From: Hygrocybe punicea
Taxonomy: Eukaryota; Basidiomycota; Agaricomycetes; Agaricales; Hygrophoraceae
Direction of reading: 5' to 3'
DNA length: 64,000 nucleotides
NCBI GenBank assembly: GCA_963556145.1
Contig: OY744463.1
Span: forward strand, 7,068,001 to 7,132,000
The translations under genes and the position numbers were made by a program. The notes under the pieces were generated by a model, which saw nothing but the letters and a program-made list of their open reading frames with translations, did no database searches and was not told where the DNA came from. Positions 10,678-21,450 of this stretch are shown piece by piece (within the stretch, counting starts at the first letter, position 1; every line of letters starts with the position of its first letter).

Positions 10678-11585
10678 TAGGCTAGGATTACTGTTCCACA
10701 GCCACCCCGACCTCGCCATTACAACATTAATTGACATCGGAGCTGGGCTCGTGAGGTCATATGATTGGGAGATGGGTGGGCAATGGGTGGATGGCAAGTG
10801 GGCAATGGGCAGATGACTACCATCACCTAGACCTGCCCTGGTGCCACGTCAATTAATATTGGTGAGTAGTGGGGCACCCTCAAAGCCTGTGGGAAATGAC
10901 GAGGGCACCAACTGCACAGCAGTGTGATGGCTGGGTGGCGGGTGGGCTACAGGTGGGTGATGAGCAGACAATGGCATGGGCAATAGCTTTGAATCTAATG
11001 ACAACTTTGAATTTAAATAGCTGCTGAAATCTTACATTTTGATAACTATTAAATTTTATTATTTTAATGCTACCGAAAGTTTTAATTTTGGCCTGCCTTT
11101 AAGTGATGCCTAAATTTGCTCTAGAAATTTGAGTAAACTTGAAACTAAATTATACTTTCCCCTTACAATTTAAATCTGATAATTATTTTGATTGCAAGAA
11201 TGACCTAAAGATGAAAATAAATAAATAATTTAGATATACATTTATTTGTGACTTAAATTCAATATTTAGGCTAGGCCTAAATGTAAATCTAAAGATTGTA
11301 TTTTGGTGCTAACTTTAGAAATCACTTTAGATCCCAACTAAATGTGGAAAGTCCTGATGTGTCAGCATCTTGGCATCCTCTACAACATTCTTGTACCATA
11401 CTTGACAAGTCATATACCAGGCTGTTGAACATCACAAGCCTTGGATATACTTGCCAGTTGTTGTTGCAGACCAGCAAAGGCACCCGAGACTGGTATGTCA
11501 TTGACATTCAAGCTACCATTCCAGTATGTACTGTACTAATTTGTTCAATTCGCAGGCACATGACTGTGTGAAAACTCCCAATAAA
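10678..11585. other. No gene; hAT-related scrap then AT-rich DNA
   Basis: Bases 10750-10980 carry GGGTGGGCAATGGG words and a decayed CAATTG palindrome (about 10847), resembling the interiors of the hAT-like elements. From about 10980 to 11340 the DNA turns AT-rich, with a short TTAGGCTAGGCCTAA palindrome near 11267. No coding signal is seen. Confidence 0.4.
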
Positions 11586-11920
11586 TCGAGTTTAAAAAAT
11601 AATTTTACTCAAGTCTAATAGATGAGAGACCTTCACATACGTGCTGCTTTCACCTCATGCATCAAGTAGATTCACCGTATCCCCCATTGTGGGTGTAGTG
11701 CATACTCACAAGCACATTCCCTTTATCACAAGGCAACCCTACCTCCGGGTGAAGCCAAGACCACACTGAGAGACAGGAGTTGTCTCACCACTCCTGTTTC
11801 CTCACTGCATTGGCTCACCCAGGTAGCGTATTCCCTTCTACTTTTTCTTCTACAATCTTTACTCACTGCATTGGGTCACCCAGAATCACAGTAAAAGATT
11901 GTTTTTTATTATCGCATTCA
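11586..11920 (+). repeat. Ngaro split repeat A1
   Basis: 335 bp matching A2 (16398-16732). The differences are almost all transitions, with TG in A1 where A2 keeps CG, as if A1 had lost methylated CpGs. Confidence 0.9.
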
Positions 11921-11952
11921 TATAGAATACAATTCCATCAAATCATCTTTTC

Positions 11953-13350
11953 ATGACTTCTCGTATCAATGCAGATTCAGGATCATCGCAAAGACGGATT
12001 GGAACGGAACAGTCCTTATTTTCCAGCAATCAAGTACTTTCTGAGGAAAGTTCCACTCCTCCGATGAATGCATCTACAGCACCAGATTTCTCTGTTAGAT
12101 CAGATGTCACTTGACAATGTGAGCTCATACTCAACACTTTCAGGAGAGGGGGAACCACGAAAGCGCAAACCTTCCTTGCGCTTGCGGATACCATTCCTGG
12201 CACCAGAGATACAGACAGTCCCGGAAGCACTGCTCTTGCTTCCTACCTCGAAATGCTCGACAGATATGACACCTCCGGAATTGACACCATTACTCAACCA
12301 GTTGTCTCGCAACCAATTGACCTGTTACCACCACTCGACTCTCCTCCACCGATTGCACCAAACTCTCCTCGAGCACATATCTCTCACGACTCCTCTGTTG
12401 AACCAGACAACATTTTAAAGAGCAGAAAATTTGACGACTCCTCGCTTCCATGGACCGTCGCCAACCTTATCGGCAACTCAACCCTCAGTCCAGAACTTAC
12501 GAAGACTCGGTGACTCTTACTCGAGTATTCCAAGGACTTCAAATATGTCCTCGGCTCTCTTCTCAACTCCACAAGCCACATCTCATTTCCAGAATCCAAG
12601 TGGACAGCCCTTATCAAGAGACAATCCGTCAACCTTGACAAAGTCATTACTCACCATCACTCAATCTCCCACAACACGTGAACATCCCAAAAGCTTGGAG
12701 ATGGAATTGAGCTCCAGTTTGGATCCTCCGACCCCATCAAGTCCATCAAAACCATTGGAGAGTGGGTCATTGTGTGGGGTAAAGCCTCTGAAGCGACAAC
12801 CTGGGTCTTTCCGCACCGTGAAACCAAATTGCGTGGCTACCAGCATTACATCCTGGAACTCTTCAACAGCACGCACACCTCCATACATGAAAGAGTCATC
12901 CTCCTCGACCATAAGATTCGCACAGAAATCACGTCCCACCGCAATCTCCTCCTTACCGATTTCCCATCGTTTTCCCATTGGGAATGATCTTATCTCTCCG
13001 AGTTCAGCACTGGGTTCCTTGCCTCCTTGTCCTCCCCCCGTCATGACTCCCGGACCTCTCTGGGTGCCCACAGTTCCTGGAATGATGCTAAGAAGAAACC
13101 GGAGCCTTGCAGATGTTTCAATGAAGGATATGCCCTTCCTCCACCTCCCAGTGCCGCTACTCTCACCTCTGCTCCATCTGCCATCACCCAGACCACACCA
13201 CCCCTTCTTGCAAGAGCACGAAGACCTGACATTTTCCCTTCCCGTCCCCGGTATTTCCGCAATTTCCTCTGGTCCAACCTGGACACCGACACATACCCTT
13301 CCACTCTCACAACTGAGCCTTCCACAACCTCCTTCCTCAGAATACTCTGA
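11953..13350 (+). pseudogene. Ngaro gag-like ORF, interrupted
   Basis: From the ATG at 11953, one frame reads through about 460 codons with four internal stops, all TGA (12112, 12511, 12679, 12985). At the first and third the context suggests an original CGA (Arg). The conserved block around TFRRGGTTKAQ and the segment ending in a Phe-Pro-His ... Asp-Phe stretch are typical of the first ORF of fungal Ngaro elements. A Cys-rich knuckle (CRCFNEG) lies near 13112, and just after it the reading switches to the pol frame. The product would have been a nucleic-acid-binding structural protein. It cannot be made from this copy. Confidence 0.75.
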
Positions 13351-15025
13351 TGACCTCGTTAGCACCATCTCTCGCCACTCAGAACTTTTGAAGATTGTCA
13401 CCCCGATCCGCATTTCCACCTTCACAGCACTCCTCGCAACCCACCCTAACCCGCCTTTCGTTCACTCTGTTATCACTGGCCTACACCAGGGTTTTTGGCC
13501 GTGGTCGGTCTGGAACCCTGCCTATCCTTCCACCCATGATGCCTCTGCAAGGCCCCCGAAATCGGAGAAGGAACACGATTTCATTTGTGTTCAGCGAGAC
13601 AAAAAGATTGCACTTGACCATTTTTCAGAGTCTTTTGGCACGGAACTCCTTCCCATGTACAGCATGCCAATCCATGCAGTCCCTAAACTGCGTTCCACCA
13701 ATCTCCGTCTCATCGTGGATCACAGTGCAAGTGTACACTCCCTCAACTCTCTCATCACTCGCTCAGCAATCATTGGTTCTCGCCTCGATGATCTTCACAA
13801 CCTCAGCCAGGCATTACTGAACTTCTGGCATGAGCATGGCAACGTGCTGCTCACCCTCTTCAAATCTGACATCTCTCAGGTGTACCACTGTATGCCTCTG
13901 CACTTCCTGTATCAGGCAAAGCAGATTGTCACGATTGACAGCCAATGACATGTCGACTGCAACAACAACTTTGGCAACCATGGCGCATATCGCATCTGGG
14001 CCGCATTCATGGCACTCATCATTTGGATCATGATGTATGTGCACCTCCTCAATGACCTCTTTACCTACGTTGATGACACTTTCTCCTTTGAGGTCACCGG
14101 CCACCTCACATACCACCCTCCATATGACTGTTTCTACCCCTACAAACAGGCTCAGCTTCTCCTTCTCTGGGACGACATTGGCCTCCTACATGAGAAGGCG
14201 AAACAGGAGTTTGGTGACACACTCATGGTGATCGGGTTCCTATGTGATGCGAACGCGATGACATTCACCATGGTCCCTGAAGCTTGCCTGGACCTCCTCG
14301 GTGCGATCACAGAGTTCATCACTGCCCCTCATGGTGGCCACCGCCATTCACTCCGCAAGTTTCAATGCATGGCCAGATGGGTGAACTGGTCCTTCAACGT
14401 TTTCCCCCTCCTTCGCCCTTCCTTGTCCAACCTGTACAACAAGATGGCTGGGAAAACAAACTCGGACGCTTTGATCTTCCTCAACAAAGCCATCACTGAC
14501 GACCTCCTCTGGCTCCACCACCATGTGGAGTCCGCTCCCAGCATCAGGCTACTGAACGCCACCGTTTGGGAGCCCATTGATGCCAGTCTCACAATTTTTG
14601 GCAATGCGTGCCTGTCTGGCCTGGCATTCATTTATCCCACAACAGGCCTCGCTTTTCAGCACCCTCCACCTGCTGACACACCTCACGACAACATCTTCTG
14701 CCTTGAGGCACTCGTTGTCCTCTGGGCCCTCAGTCACACCACCTCAACTTCTTTTACTGGTCGCCTCATGATTTACACCAACAGCAGCAACACTTTCAAC
14801 ATTTTCAACAGCCTCACGGCCAAACCAGTCTACAATGAATTACTCAAACTCGCCGTCAACATCATGATTGCCCACTCAATCGATCTGAGAGTCTGCCTCA
14901 TGGAAGGTGCCTCTAACATCATCACAGACGCCCTCTCCCGTGACTGCCTCAATATCACGCTCCGGCACCAACCAAACCTTCATCTCCATGTCCATCCTCT
15001 TCCCCCACTTTCTAGACCCCCTTGA
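12988..15025 (+). pseudogene. Ngaro reverse transcriptase / RNase H ORF, one internal stop
   Basis: This frame is open from upstream of 12988 (overlapping gag) to 15025 except for one TGA at 13946-13948. Reverse transcriptase blocks are visible: the PKLRSTNLRLIVDHS motif near 13685, the FGNHGAYRIW block after the stop, and the catalytic TYVDD near 14065-14080. An RNase H domain follows, with the EAL ... VLWAL helix and a C-terminal SNIITDALSR motif (near 14915). One RNase H acidic position reads YTNSSNT where YTDNTNT-like is usual, so a catalytic Asp appears lost. The pol start is uncertain because it overlaps gag. Confidence 0.85.
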
Positions 15026-15048
15026 GTTCAGTTGGGGGCTCCCCTGCA

Positions 15049-15978
15049 ATGACCTCCACCTCCCCCCGGTCCCGGCAACCTTTCCATCCGCCATGGACCA
15101 TTGAGTGCTTGCTATACGAGAGGTCCATTGCCCTTGGCCTCACCATCGACAAGTCCATGCCCTCAATGTACAACTCCACCCTCAACTCCTATATCACCTT
15201 CTGTAAGTCTCACAACTTCCCCATTGACCCTACACCACAAACCCTCAGCTTTTTCGTCATTTTCATGTCCTCCCACATCAAACCTTCTTCCGTCGATAGC
15301 TACCTGTCTGGCATTGTTAACCAACTTGAGGACCATTTCCCTGATGCCCACAAACACCAGAACAGCCCTCTCATCTCTCATACCCTTGCTGGCTGCAAGC
15401 GCCATTTCAGTTCACCCGCAACCTGCAAAGACCCCCTTTCACACATGGATCTTTCCCTCACCGTCTCATACATCCACACTGAGTCACCACATGATGACAA
15501 GCTTTTCATTGCCCAACTCCTGACCAGTTTCTTCGCGCTTCTCCACCTCGGGGAGCTGACTTATCCCGATAGTGTCAAGATCCAAGACCCTTGCAAACTC
15601 TCACTCTGTCACACCATCACATTCACAGCCTCAACCTACAGCTACACCCTGCCCACCCACAAAGCCGACTCTTTTTTTCAGGGCAACATCATCCACATCC
15701 AACACCATCCCGGCGACCATGACCCTTACCATTTTTTCTGTACTTACCTGTTTTCCCGTGATCTCCTGTTTCTTTTCCATGCACCCCTCTGGCTCAAAGC
15801 CAATGGCAGCATCCCCCACTGTTCTTCGTTTCTCAAACGCTTGCACACCTTATATTCTGGCAGCGTTGCCGGACAATCCATGTGCGCCAGAGACGCCACA
15901 TCTCTCGCCATTGCTGGTGCCGCCCCTCACATCATACAAGCTGCTGGCCGCTGGTCCTCATCCACATTTCAAATCTAG
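15049..15978 (+). pseudogene. Ngaro tyrosine recombinase ORF, catalytic residues mutated
   Basis: An ATG at 15049, 24 nt after the pol stop, opens 309 codons of tyrosine recombinase. The core motifs are recognisable but damaged. The first catalytic Arg position reads LLHLGEL (His). The HxxR box reads GQSMCARDATSLA, missing both His and Arg. The frame ends at a TAG (15976-15978) exactly where the nucleophilic Tyr is expected after GRWSSSTFQI. The reading continues past the stop with the VRKNP-like residues normally found after the Tyr. The enzyme normally integrates the circular cDNA into target DNA. This copy cannot. Confidence 0.85.
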
Positions 15979-16183
15979 GTTCGCAAGAATCCAATCCTGT
16001 TGCAGGCACTTATACACAGCGACGCTGTAGTTTCCCATTGAGTCCTTTATCCTTTTTACCTTTCCCTCCTTTGCCTTTTTTTTCCACCCATTCTGTGCCT
16101 TCCTCCCATCTCTCTTTCTCACTCCTGGACATTTTCTTTTGAACCCATTGAATCTCCCTTTTTTCCACATAGACTTTTTACCG

Positions 16184-16399
16184 ATTGTACACCACAAATG
16201 TACTTCAAATTATATATAAAAAACATCTTTCATGGACTTGCCCCTCTCCTGGCTCAAGCCAGAAATAACAAGCTCCAATTCTTTGCTATTCCTCGTGCAC
16301 CACATGAGCAGAGTCGATTAGCCATCAAGATGTTCTTCCAGTGAACTCACACCCCAACTGGCTAATCCTCACGTGCAATCCAAGCAGAGTCAATTAGTC
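16184..16399 (+). repeat. Ngaro split repeat B1
   Basis: 216 bp matching B2 (16773-16988). Several positions read CA where B2 keeps CG. It abuts A2 with a shared TC, forming the B1-A2 junction expected of split direct repeats. Confidence 0.9.
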
Positions 16400-16732
16400 G
16401 AGTTTAAAAAATAATTTTACTCAAGTCTAATAGACGAGAGACCTTCACATACGTGCTGCTTTCACCTCACGCATCAAGTAGATTCACCGTATCCCCCATT
16501 GCGGGCGTAGTGCATACTCACAAGCACATTCCCTTTATCACAAGGCAACCCTACCTCCGGGTGAAGCCAAGACCACACTGAGAGACAGGAGTTGTCTCAC
16601 CACTCCTGTTTCCTCACCGCATTGGCTCACCCAGGTAGCGTATTCCCTTCTACTTTTTCTTCTACAATCTTTACTCACCGCATTGGGTCACCCAGAATCA
16701 CAGTAAAAGATTGTTTTTTATTATCACGTTCA
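16398..16732 (+). repeat. Ngaro split repeat A2
   Basis: 335-bp partner of A1. CpGs are retained at most positions where A1 has TG. Confidence 0.9.
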
Positions 16733-16772
16733 CCCACCTCCCTCCTCTACTGCACTTTTCTTTGTGGAACCA

Positions 16773-16988
16773 ATTGTACGCCACAAATGTACTTCAAATT
16801 ATATATAAAAAACATCTTTCATGGACTTGCCCCTCTCCTGGCTCAAGCCGGAAAGGACAAGCTCTGATTCTTTGCTATTCCTCGTGCACCACATGAGCAG
16901 AGTCGATTAGCCATCAAGATGTTCTTCCAGTGAACTCACACCCCAACTGGCTAATCCTCACGTGCGATCCAAGCAGAGTTGATTAGTC
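16773..16988 (+). repeat. Ngaro split repeat B2
   Basis: 216-bp partner of B1. Ends in ATTAGTC, the presumed right end of the element. Confidence 0.9.
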
Positions 16989-17005
16989 TGAAAAATCGTG
17001 ACAAA

Positions 17006-17854
17006 CACAGGGTGCACAGTAGCATACCATGTCACACAGTATCTTGAAAGTACTTGACAAGTATACTAAATATCATTACCATAACATTCAACATGGTATT
17101 GTAACAGTATTCAGACATAAACTACAATACTTGTGCTCAAATTCATCTGAAGGTATGAAGGCAAATGAGACTTATACCTTTTCAATAACATCAAGCCTTT
17201 TGTTTCACTACTTTTACTTTATTTACAGCAAAGTACTGTATAGTTTGGATAGAATACTTGCAGCCTAAGATGAATCAAAGTATTAAACCAGTAAGGAAGT
17301 TGGGCCACTTTTACTATTAGGATACCTTTTGAATCCTATCAAGATACAGTGTGAAATAGTATAGTACTGTTGCCATATTGTGGATTTAAGATACTGTGTC
17401 AATACTTTTAAGATACTGTTTCAGTACTTTTATTATAATAAAAGTATCTTAAAAGTATTGACACAGTATCTTAAATCCACAATATGGCAACAGTACTATA
17501 CTATTTCACACTGTATCTTGATAGGATTCAAAAGGTATCCTAATAGTAAAAGTGGCCCAACTTCCTTACTGGTTTAATACTTTGATTCATCTTAGGCTGC
17601 AAGTATTCTATCCAAACTATACAGTACTTTGCTGTAAATAAAGTAAAAGTAGTGAAACAAAAGGCTTGATGTTATTGAAAAGGTATAAGTCTCATTTGCC
17701 TTCATACCTTCAGATGAATTTGAGCACAAGTATTGTAGTTTATGTCTGAATACTGTTACAATACCATGTTGAATGTTATGGTAATGATATTTAGTATACT
17801 TGTCAAGTACTTTCAAGATACTGTGTGACATGGTATGCTACTGTGCACCCTGTG
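17006..17854. mobile_element. 849-bp palindromic DNA element with 410-bp arms
   Basis: The sequence reads the same on both strands from CACAGGGTGCACAG at 17006 to its reverse complement ending at 17854. Every arm base I compared (17006-17417 against 17443-17854) pairs. The unpaired centre is about 25 bp. Flanking AAA triplets (17003-17005 and 17855-17857) could be a 3-bp target duplication. CACxG ends with a 3-bp duplication would suggest a CACTA/EnSpm-type origin, while the inner CAGGG resembles hAT ends, so the class is open. The arms are AT-rich and built of sub-repeats of AAGATACTGT and AAAGTACT. The mirrored 80-codon frame in each arm is a by-product of the palindrome. Confidence 0.85.
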
Positions 17855-17869
17855 AAAATTAAATCCGGT

Positions 17870-18330
17870 GTCAAAAAAATTCCGTGTGACGCGTGACGCG
17901 TGACTGGCGAATTGAACGAATTAGTACAGTACACTACAACAACCGAAATGATCCGAGGGTCCTCCGTCACTATCAGTGGATGTTGGCGCTTGCGGAACGC
18001 CAGTCTGTGAATACCTGGGACGCAGGCGTTGATCCCCCGGTATTGAAAGAGTGGGATTGGCAGAGCAGAGGGCTCGTTGGTATTGGAATCGCCGTGCAGC
18101 TTTCGGCGTATAGCGGGTCATTGACATCTCTGGGGCTCTTCGATCCCGGTGTCTTACTACGAGTGAACCATGTGAGTTCAAATATTAACGTCAACGACTC
18201 CATGTTAGCGTTCAACGCCAACAACACAACGTTCAGGTGCTACCATTATCGGAACCTGGCACCAAACCCGCTTCTTGACGTGATTAAATCCAGTAACCAT
18301 ATTACGAGCGACGTTCAGGACTAGTTGCAT
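17870..18330. other. Open frames on both strands, no assignable gene
   Basis: A plus frame (17893-18324, GTG-initiated, ending in QD) and an overlapping minus frame (18227-17973) are both open. Neither has a convincing start, splice partners or a motif. One may be an exon of an unknown gene. Confidence 0.25.
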
Positions 18331-18627
18331 GAGTAACAAGAGGCCTCCCATCGAAACTAGATCAATCATCTTCGAATACAACGTCAAGGGCCATCTGTAG
18401 AGCGAATGACTAATTCTTTGATAACACGAATTTTTCGGCGGGTAATCATAGCGAGGGTCTGACAAATCCCCAAATGAATGGAAGTTGCCATGCAAAACTA
18501 AAAAAAAAACCTACAAAGAAGATGGCGGAAACCTTCAATGGCAATCTCTTGAGGTTGTTGGATTCTCCAAGCCCAACAGATGAATGGTCCTCATTGAAAC
18601 TGTTGGACTAGGGTTGTGAATGGACAA

Positions 18628-20529
18628 TCATGAGGTACACATACGTCCACGATGAAACAAGCAATCATACCATGAGAAAGCTAGCACCGAAGGCATGCAT
18701 TTCAGGCGTACGAGCCGTTGTTTGCTAACCGGAAGTGGGAGAGCCATGTCAGGAGGCGTCAGTCGCGAGGGAGACACTGAAATGCTCGCCGTAAGGTCAT
18801 GATATATCGGCAGTGGACCTGAGCAGGGACTGCATGTACAACATGAGTCGTCCGACAGGTTCGAAGCCTCCTCTGCCATAGACAAGACGAGCGAAAAGGA
18901 GGGGAACGGACGCTCCTTGGTTCGCATTTTCGACCTCACTGTCGTTGTAGCGAGAAGAGTGGAAATGGTATTGAGATTCGTGAGAAATGTCAGGAATGTG
19001 AAGCGAGGATCCTGATAAAGGCAATTTCAATTGGGCACAATACAAATGAAATAAAGAGCAAAGGTACACTGACCTATTATAGCAAGGAGGAAATTTGGCA
19101 CATAGCGTGATGTATTTCATGGTAAACATCCGTGAATAAATCTCATTGGCAAACAGCCCTACATGCAAGACTAGAAGTTGCTAAGCATTGAGAGCCGGCG
19201 CGGCAGGAAAGTAATCTCCCCGAGGAAAAAGGAGAAGGTCAATGCGGCGCTCACAGATGATCAACATCCACCCCTCGTTATTCACCAGACGTCTAGATAG
19301 GCAAGGAGGGCTCGATTTGAGACCGGAAAGGTCAAGCATCCGATTTACCGACCCGGATGATAATCTAGATCGCAAACCCCCACTGAAAACTGATACACTC
19401 TGCGTCAGTTGTGGAGATGATAAGCGAATTCCACGTGGACTGACTCGGATATCCATAATAACAGGTCTCTCACCAAACTGCCCGTCGGAATCGCATCACT
19501 GCATCACGACCCCTTGGAAATGAGGGTGCTCCAGTTCCGTATCATGAGTGCCGAAGAGCGCAGTGAAACTGTGTGATCAGAACCACGGATATTCCGTTGA
19601 ACAAAACACCTTATAAGGATAGAGATGACTTCCAGTATGAGCACGATATATCATATATGTTCTTAGTTGTCCTATGACCGTCAGAAAAAGTTAACATGAA
19701 GCAAAAAGCGTATGGCTGCTATGAATCCGTTCAGTTCGATTACAAGAACGTGGCCGGAAAACACACACCAAGTCGGTGCTTGCAACACTTCAGTGGTGTA
19801 GGAACGCCGTTCGATCTCCACCAACGACCCTGCCAAAATATCACAAGGGGCACGGAATAGATTCTGGTCTTGGAACCAGTTGTCAAGGGCCAAAGTGCTG
19901 TAACACCTCGTAAGCCAGCAGTACGAGCCCGTCCGTCGGACGGCTCGCCAGAGTCCAGATCGGTCGTGGTGGTTGCCAGGAACCAAAACTTCCAGCTTGC
20001 AGAGAAATCATTTTCCTGAAAACGAAGCAAAATGTGAACTTTCCGTTCAGCGGTGAGGTGGTAGCCCGGGCAGTTCACAGGCTAGCAGTACCAGAAGGAA
20101 GGGGCTGAAAACCTTTCCTTGTTTCCGCTGGTAAAATTACTATCAACTTTACAATGATATACTAGCGAAAATGTAAAACGATTTTAACCTGTCTAGTCTT
20201 GAGCAACTACATAACTCCAGCTCATTGACTGAAATAATAATAACAATCAACGCATGCGAACGCTTGTAGAGATCCGATACGTATTCATGTTTGCTTCATC
20301 GAAGCCTAGTTCTGCGGTCCCTCAGGATTTTATATTGTGAGGGCGACGGCTCAAGGTTGGAATGAGTTCTAGGAAGAACTTGCCAGTAAGGAATCCGTGG
20401 TACTAGATAGGGAAGTGCCGACATCAAGCCTGAGGTTTTCCCAACTACGTGGTTTTGGGTAACTTGACTTGAAATGTACCTGTGAACGACGTCAGTATTG
20501 CGACGCCTCACGGGAAAAGGCCCAGACAT
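18628..20529 (-). other. Possible multi-exon minus-strand gene, unidentified
   Basis: Minus-strand open blocks occur at 20529-20296 (starts ATG, MSGPFPVRRR), 20078-19740, 19456-19181 and 18939-18628, separated by short gaps of intron size or larger. A plausible 50-nt intron (GTACAT...CTCAG) lies in the first block. The blocks have protein-like composition but no domain that I can name, and I could not chain them into one consistent frame. It may be a fast-evolving gene, a pseudogene, or unrelated frames. Confidence 0.25.
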
Positions 20530-20658
20530 TGCGGTAACGAGGAGATTTCGGGTAAAACAATGCCTGGATAACCTAGTCTCGACAGAGCTCCTTTTATAAT
20601 TCCTACCGGCATCGCAACGTACTACTGGCTGTCAGATATCCATGGTTGAACGGGAAAG

Positions 20659-21305
20659 CTAACGCACTAATTTGGCTCTCTTTGTTGCATCGGCGCGCCC
20701 CTCCCAGGAAGATAAGCGAGTTATTGGTTTGAAGGAATTGTCTTGTAAGACGTAAACGCCCTATGAGATTGAATTAGAGGCAGGGACATTGTGTTGCAAG
20801 TACCGTCAATACTCGATGATTTGTGCGTAGGTTGTCGACCTGCTTGTCCCAGCACGCCGCCCACACATCTTTACAGATAAATTTGATGGCATCCAGTGTG
20901 TCCGTAAATAGCGGTTTGTCGCGACATAGTCTGGTCCGTAAGCAAATGTATGAGAACTCAACGGTGGTGTATAAAAGAAGGGGTATACCGTTCGGTGAAG
21001 TTCGCGCCTACATGCAAACCGATAGCCTCCAGACGCACCCGCACACCCTCCTCGTCTTCATCAGTCTCCTTCGCCTTCCCGTTTACTATGGCCCCTGCAG
21101 AATCTGCCTGGGGATCTCTTTTTACTGCAGGAGTTACGGCTGAAGCAGGGATCAAGCCTGCGTCTACCATCTCTTGTTCGATTTTCTTTGCGCGAGCAGT
21201 TGCTACCGCTGACGACGCGCGCAATGTATGCACCATTTCGATGAGAAAGTAGTCCATGGCTGCCCCGTCAACGTGCCGTGTAGGCGGTTCGGCTAGGGCA
21301 GACAT
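20659..21305 (-). CDS. TRS33: TRAPP complex subunit Trs33 / TRAPPC6
   Basis: Three exons, 21305-20989, 20930-20813 and 20760-20659, with 58- and 52-nt introns, give 178 residues in frame, the usual size for Trs33. The C-terminal half carries the family core: LEAIGLHVGANFTERLCRD, then a FTDTLDAIKFICKDVW block and a NHRGVYVLQDNSF strand near the end. An acidic/Ala-rich insertion at residues about 50-85 is loop-like and variable in fungi. Trs33 is a small alpha/beta subunit of TRAPP, the guanine-nucleotide exchange complex for Rab GTPases (Ypt1/Ypt6 routes) at the Golgi. It is transcribed away from UBR1 across a 145-bp shared promoter. Confidence 0.92.
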
Positions 21306-21450
21306 CAGGAAACGGTGGAACCACTGTTTGGCAGGGCTTAGTAACTAACCCTACCATCCGACGTCGGACAGATCGTAGTCTGCCAAGTGACTCGGTTAAC
21401 CCCAACGACGACGGCTGGCTCTGAGACGACAGACTCAGAAACGACCTGAG
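21306..21450. promoter_or_regulatory. Short divergent promoter between TRS33 and UBR1
   Basis: Only 145 bp separate the two start codons, so both 5' UTRs and promoters must lie here. No TATA box is obvious. Two short inverted words (TCTGCCAAGTGACTC region) are present but unremarkable. Confidence 0.5.

Larger units (their letters stand above)
11586..16988 (+). mobile_element. Ngaro-like tyrosine-recombinase retrotransposon, complete but decayed
   Basis: The element has the split-direct-repeat layout of Ngaro/PAT retroelements: A1 (11586-11920), coding region, B1 (16184-16399), A2 (16398-16732) and B2 (16773-16988). A1 and A2 are both 335 bp, and B1 and B2 are 216 bp including a shared TC at the junctions. 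The coding region holds, in order, a gag-like frame, reverse transcriptase with RNase H, and a tyrosine recombinase, with no methyltransferase domain, which favours Ngaro over DIRS/PAT. All frames are broken by stops, so the copy is non-autonomous now. Ngaro elements are established in basidiomycetes. This copy is unusually easy to delimit. Confidence 0.9.

Noticed and set aside
12661..13425. 254-codon open frame on the minus strand
   Set aside because: It is antisense to the gag/pol region of the Ngaro-like element, where the plus-strand frames carry recognisable motifs. It has no motif of its own.
11586..16732. Ordinary LTR retrotransposon with A1 and A2 as LTRs
   Set aside because: The presence of B1/B2 repeats around A2, a tyrosine recombinase instead of a DDE integrase, and the RT type fit Ngaro and not Gypsy or Copia.
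17029..17831. Two identical 79-residue proteins on opposite strands
   Set aside because: They are the same sequence seen through the two arms of the palindrome. There is no independent evidence of coding.
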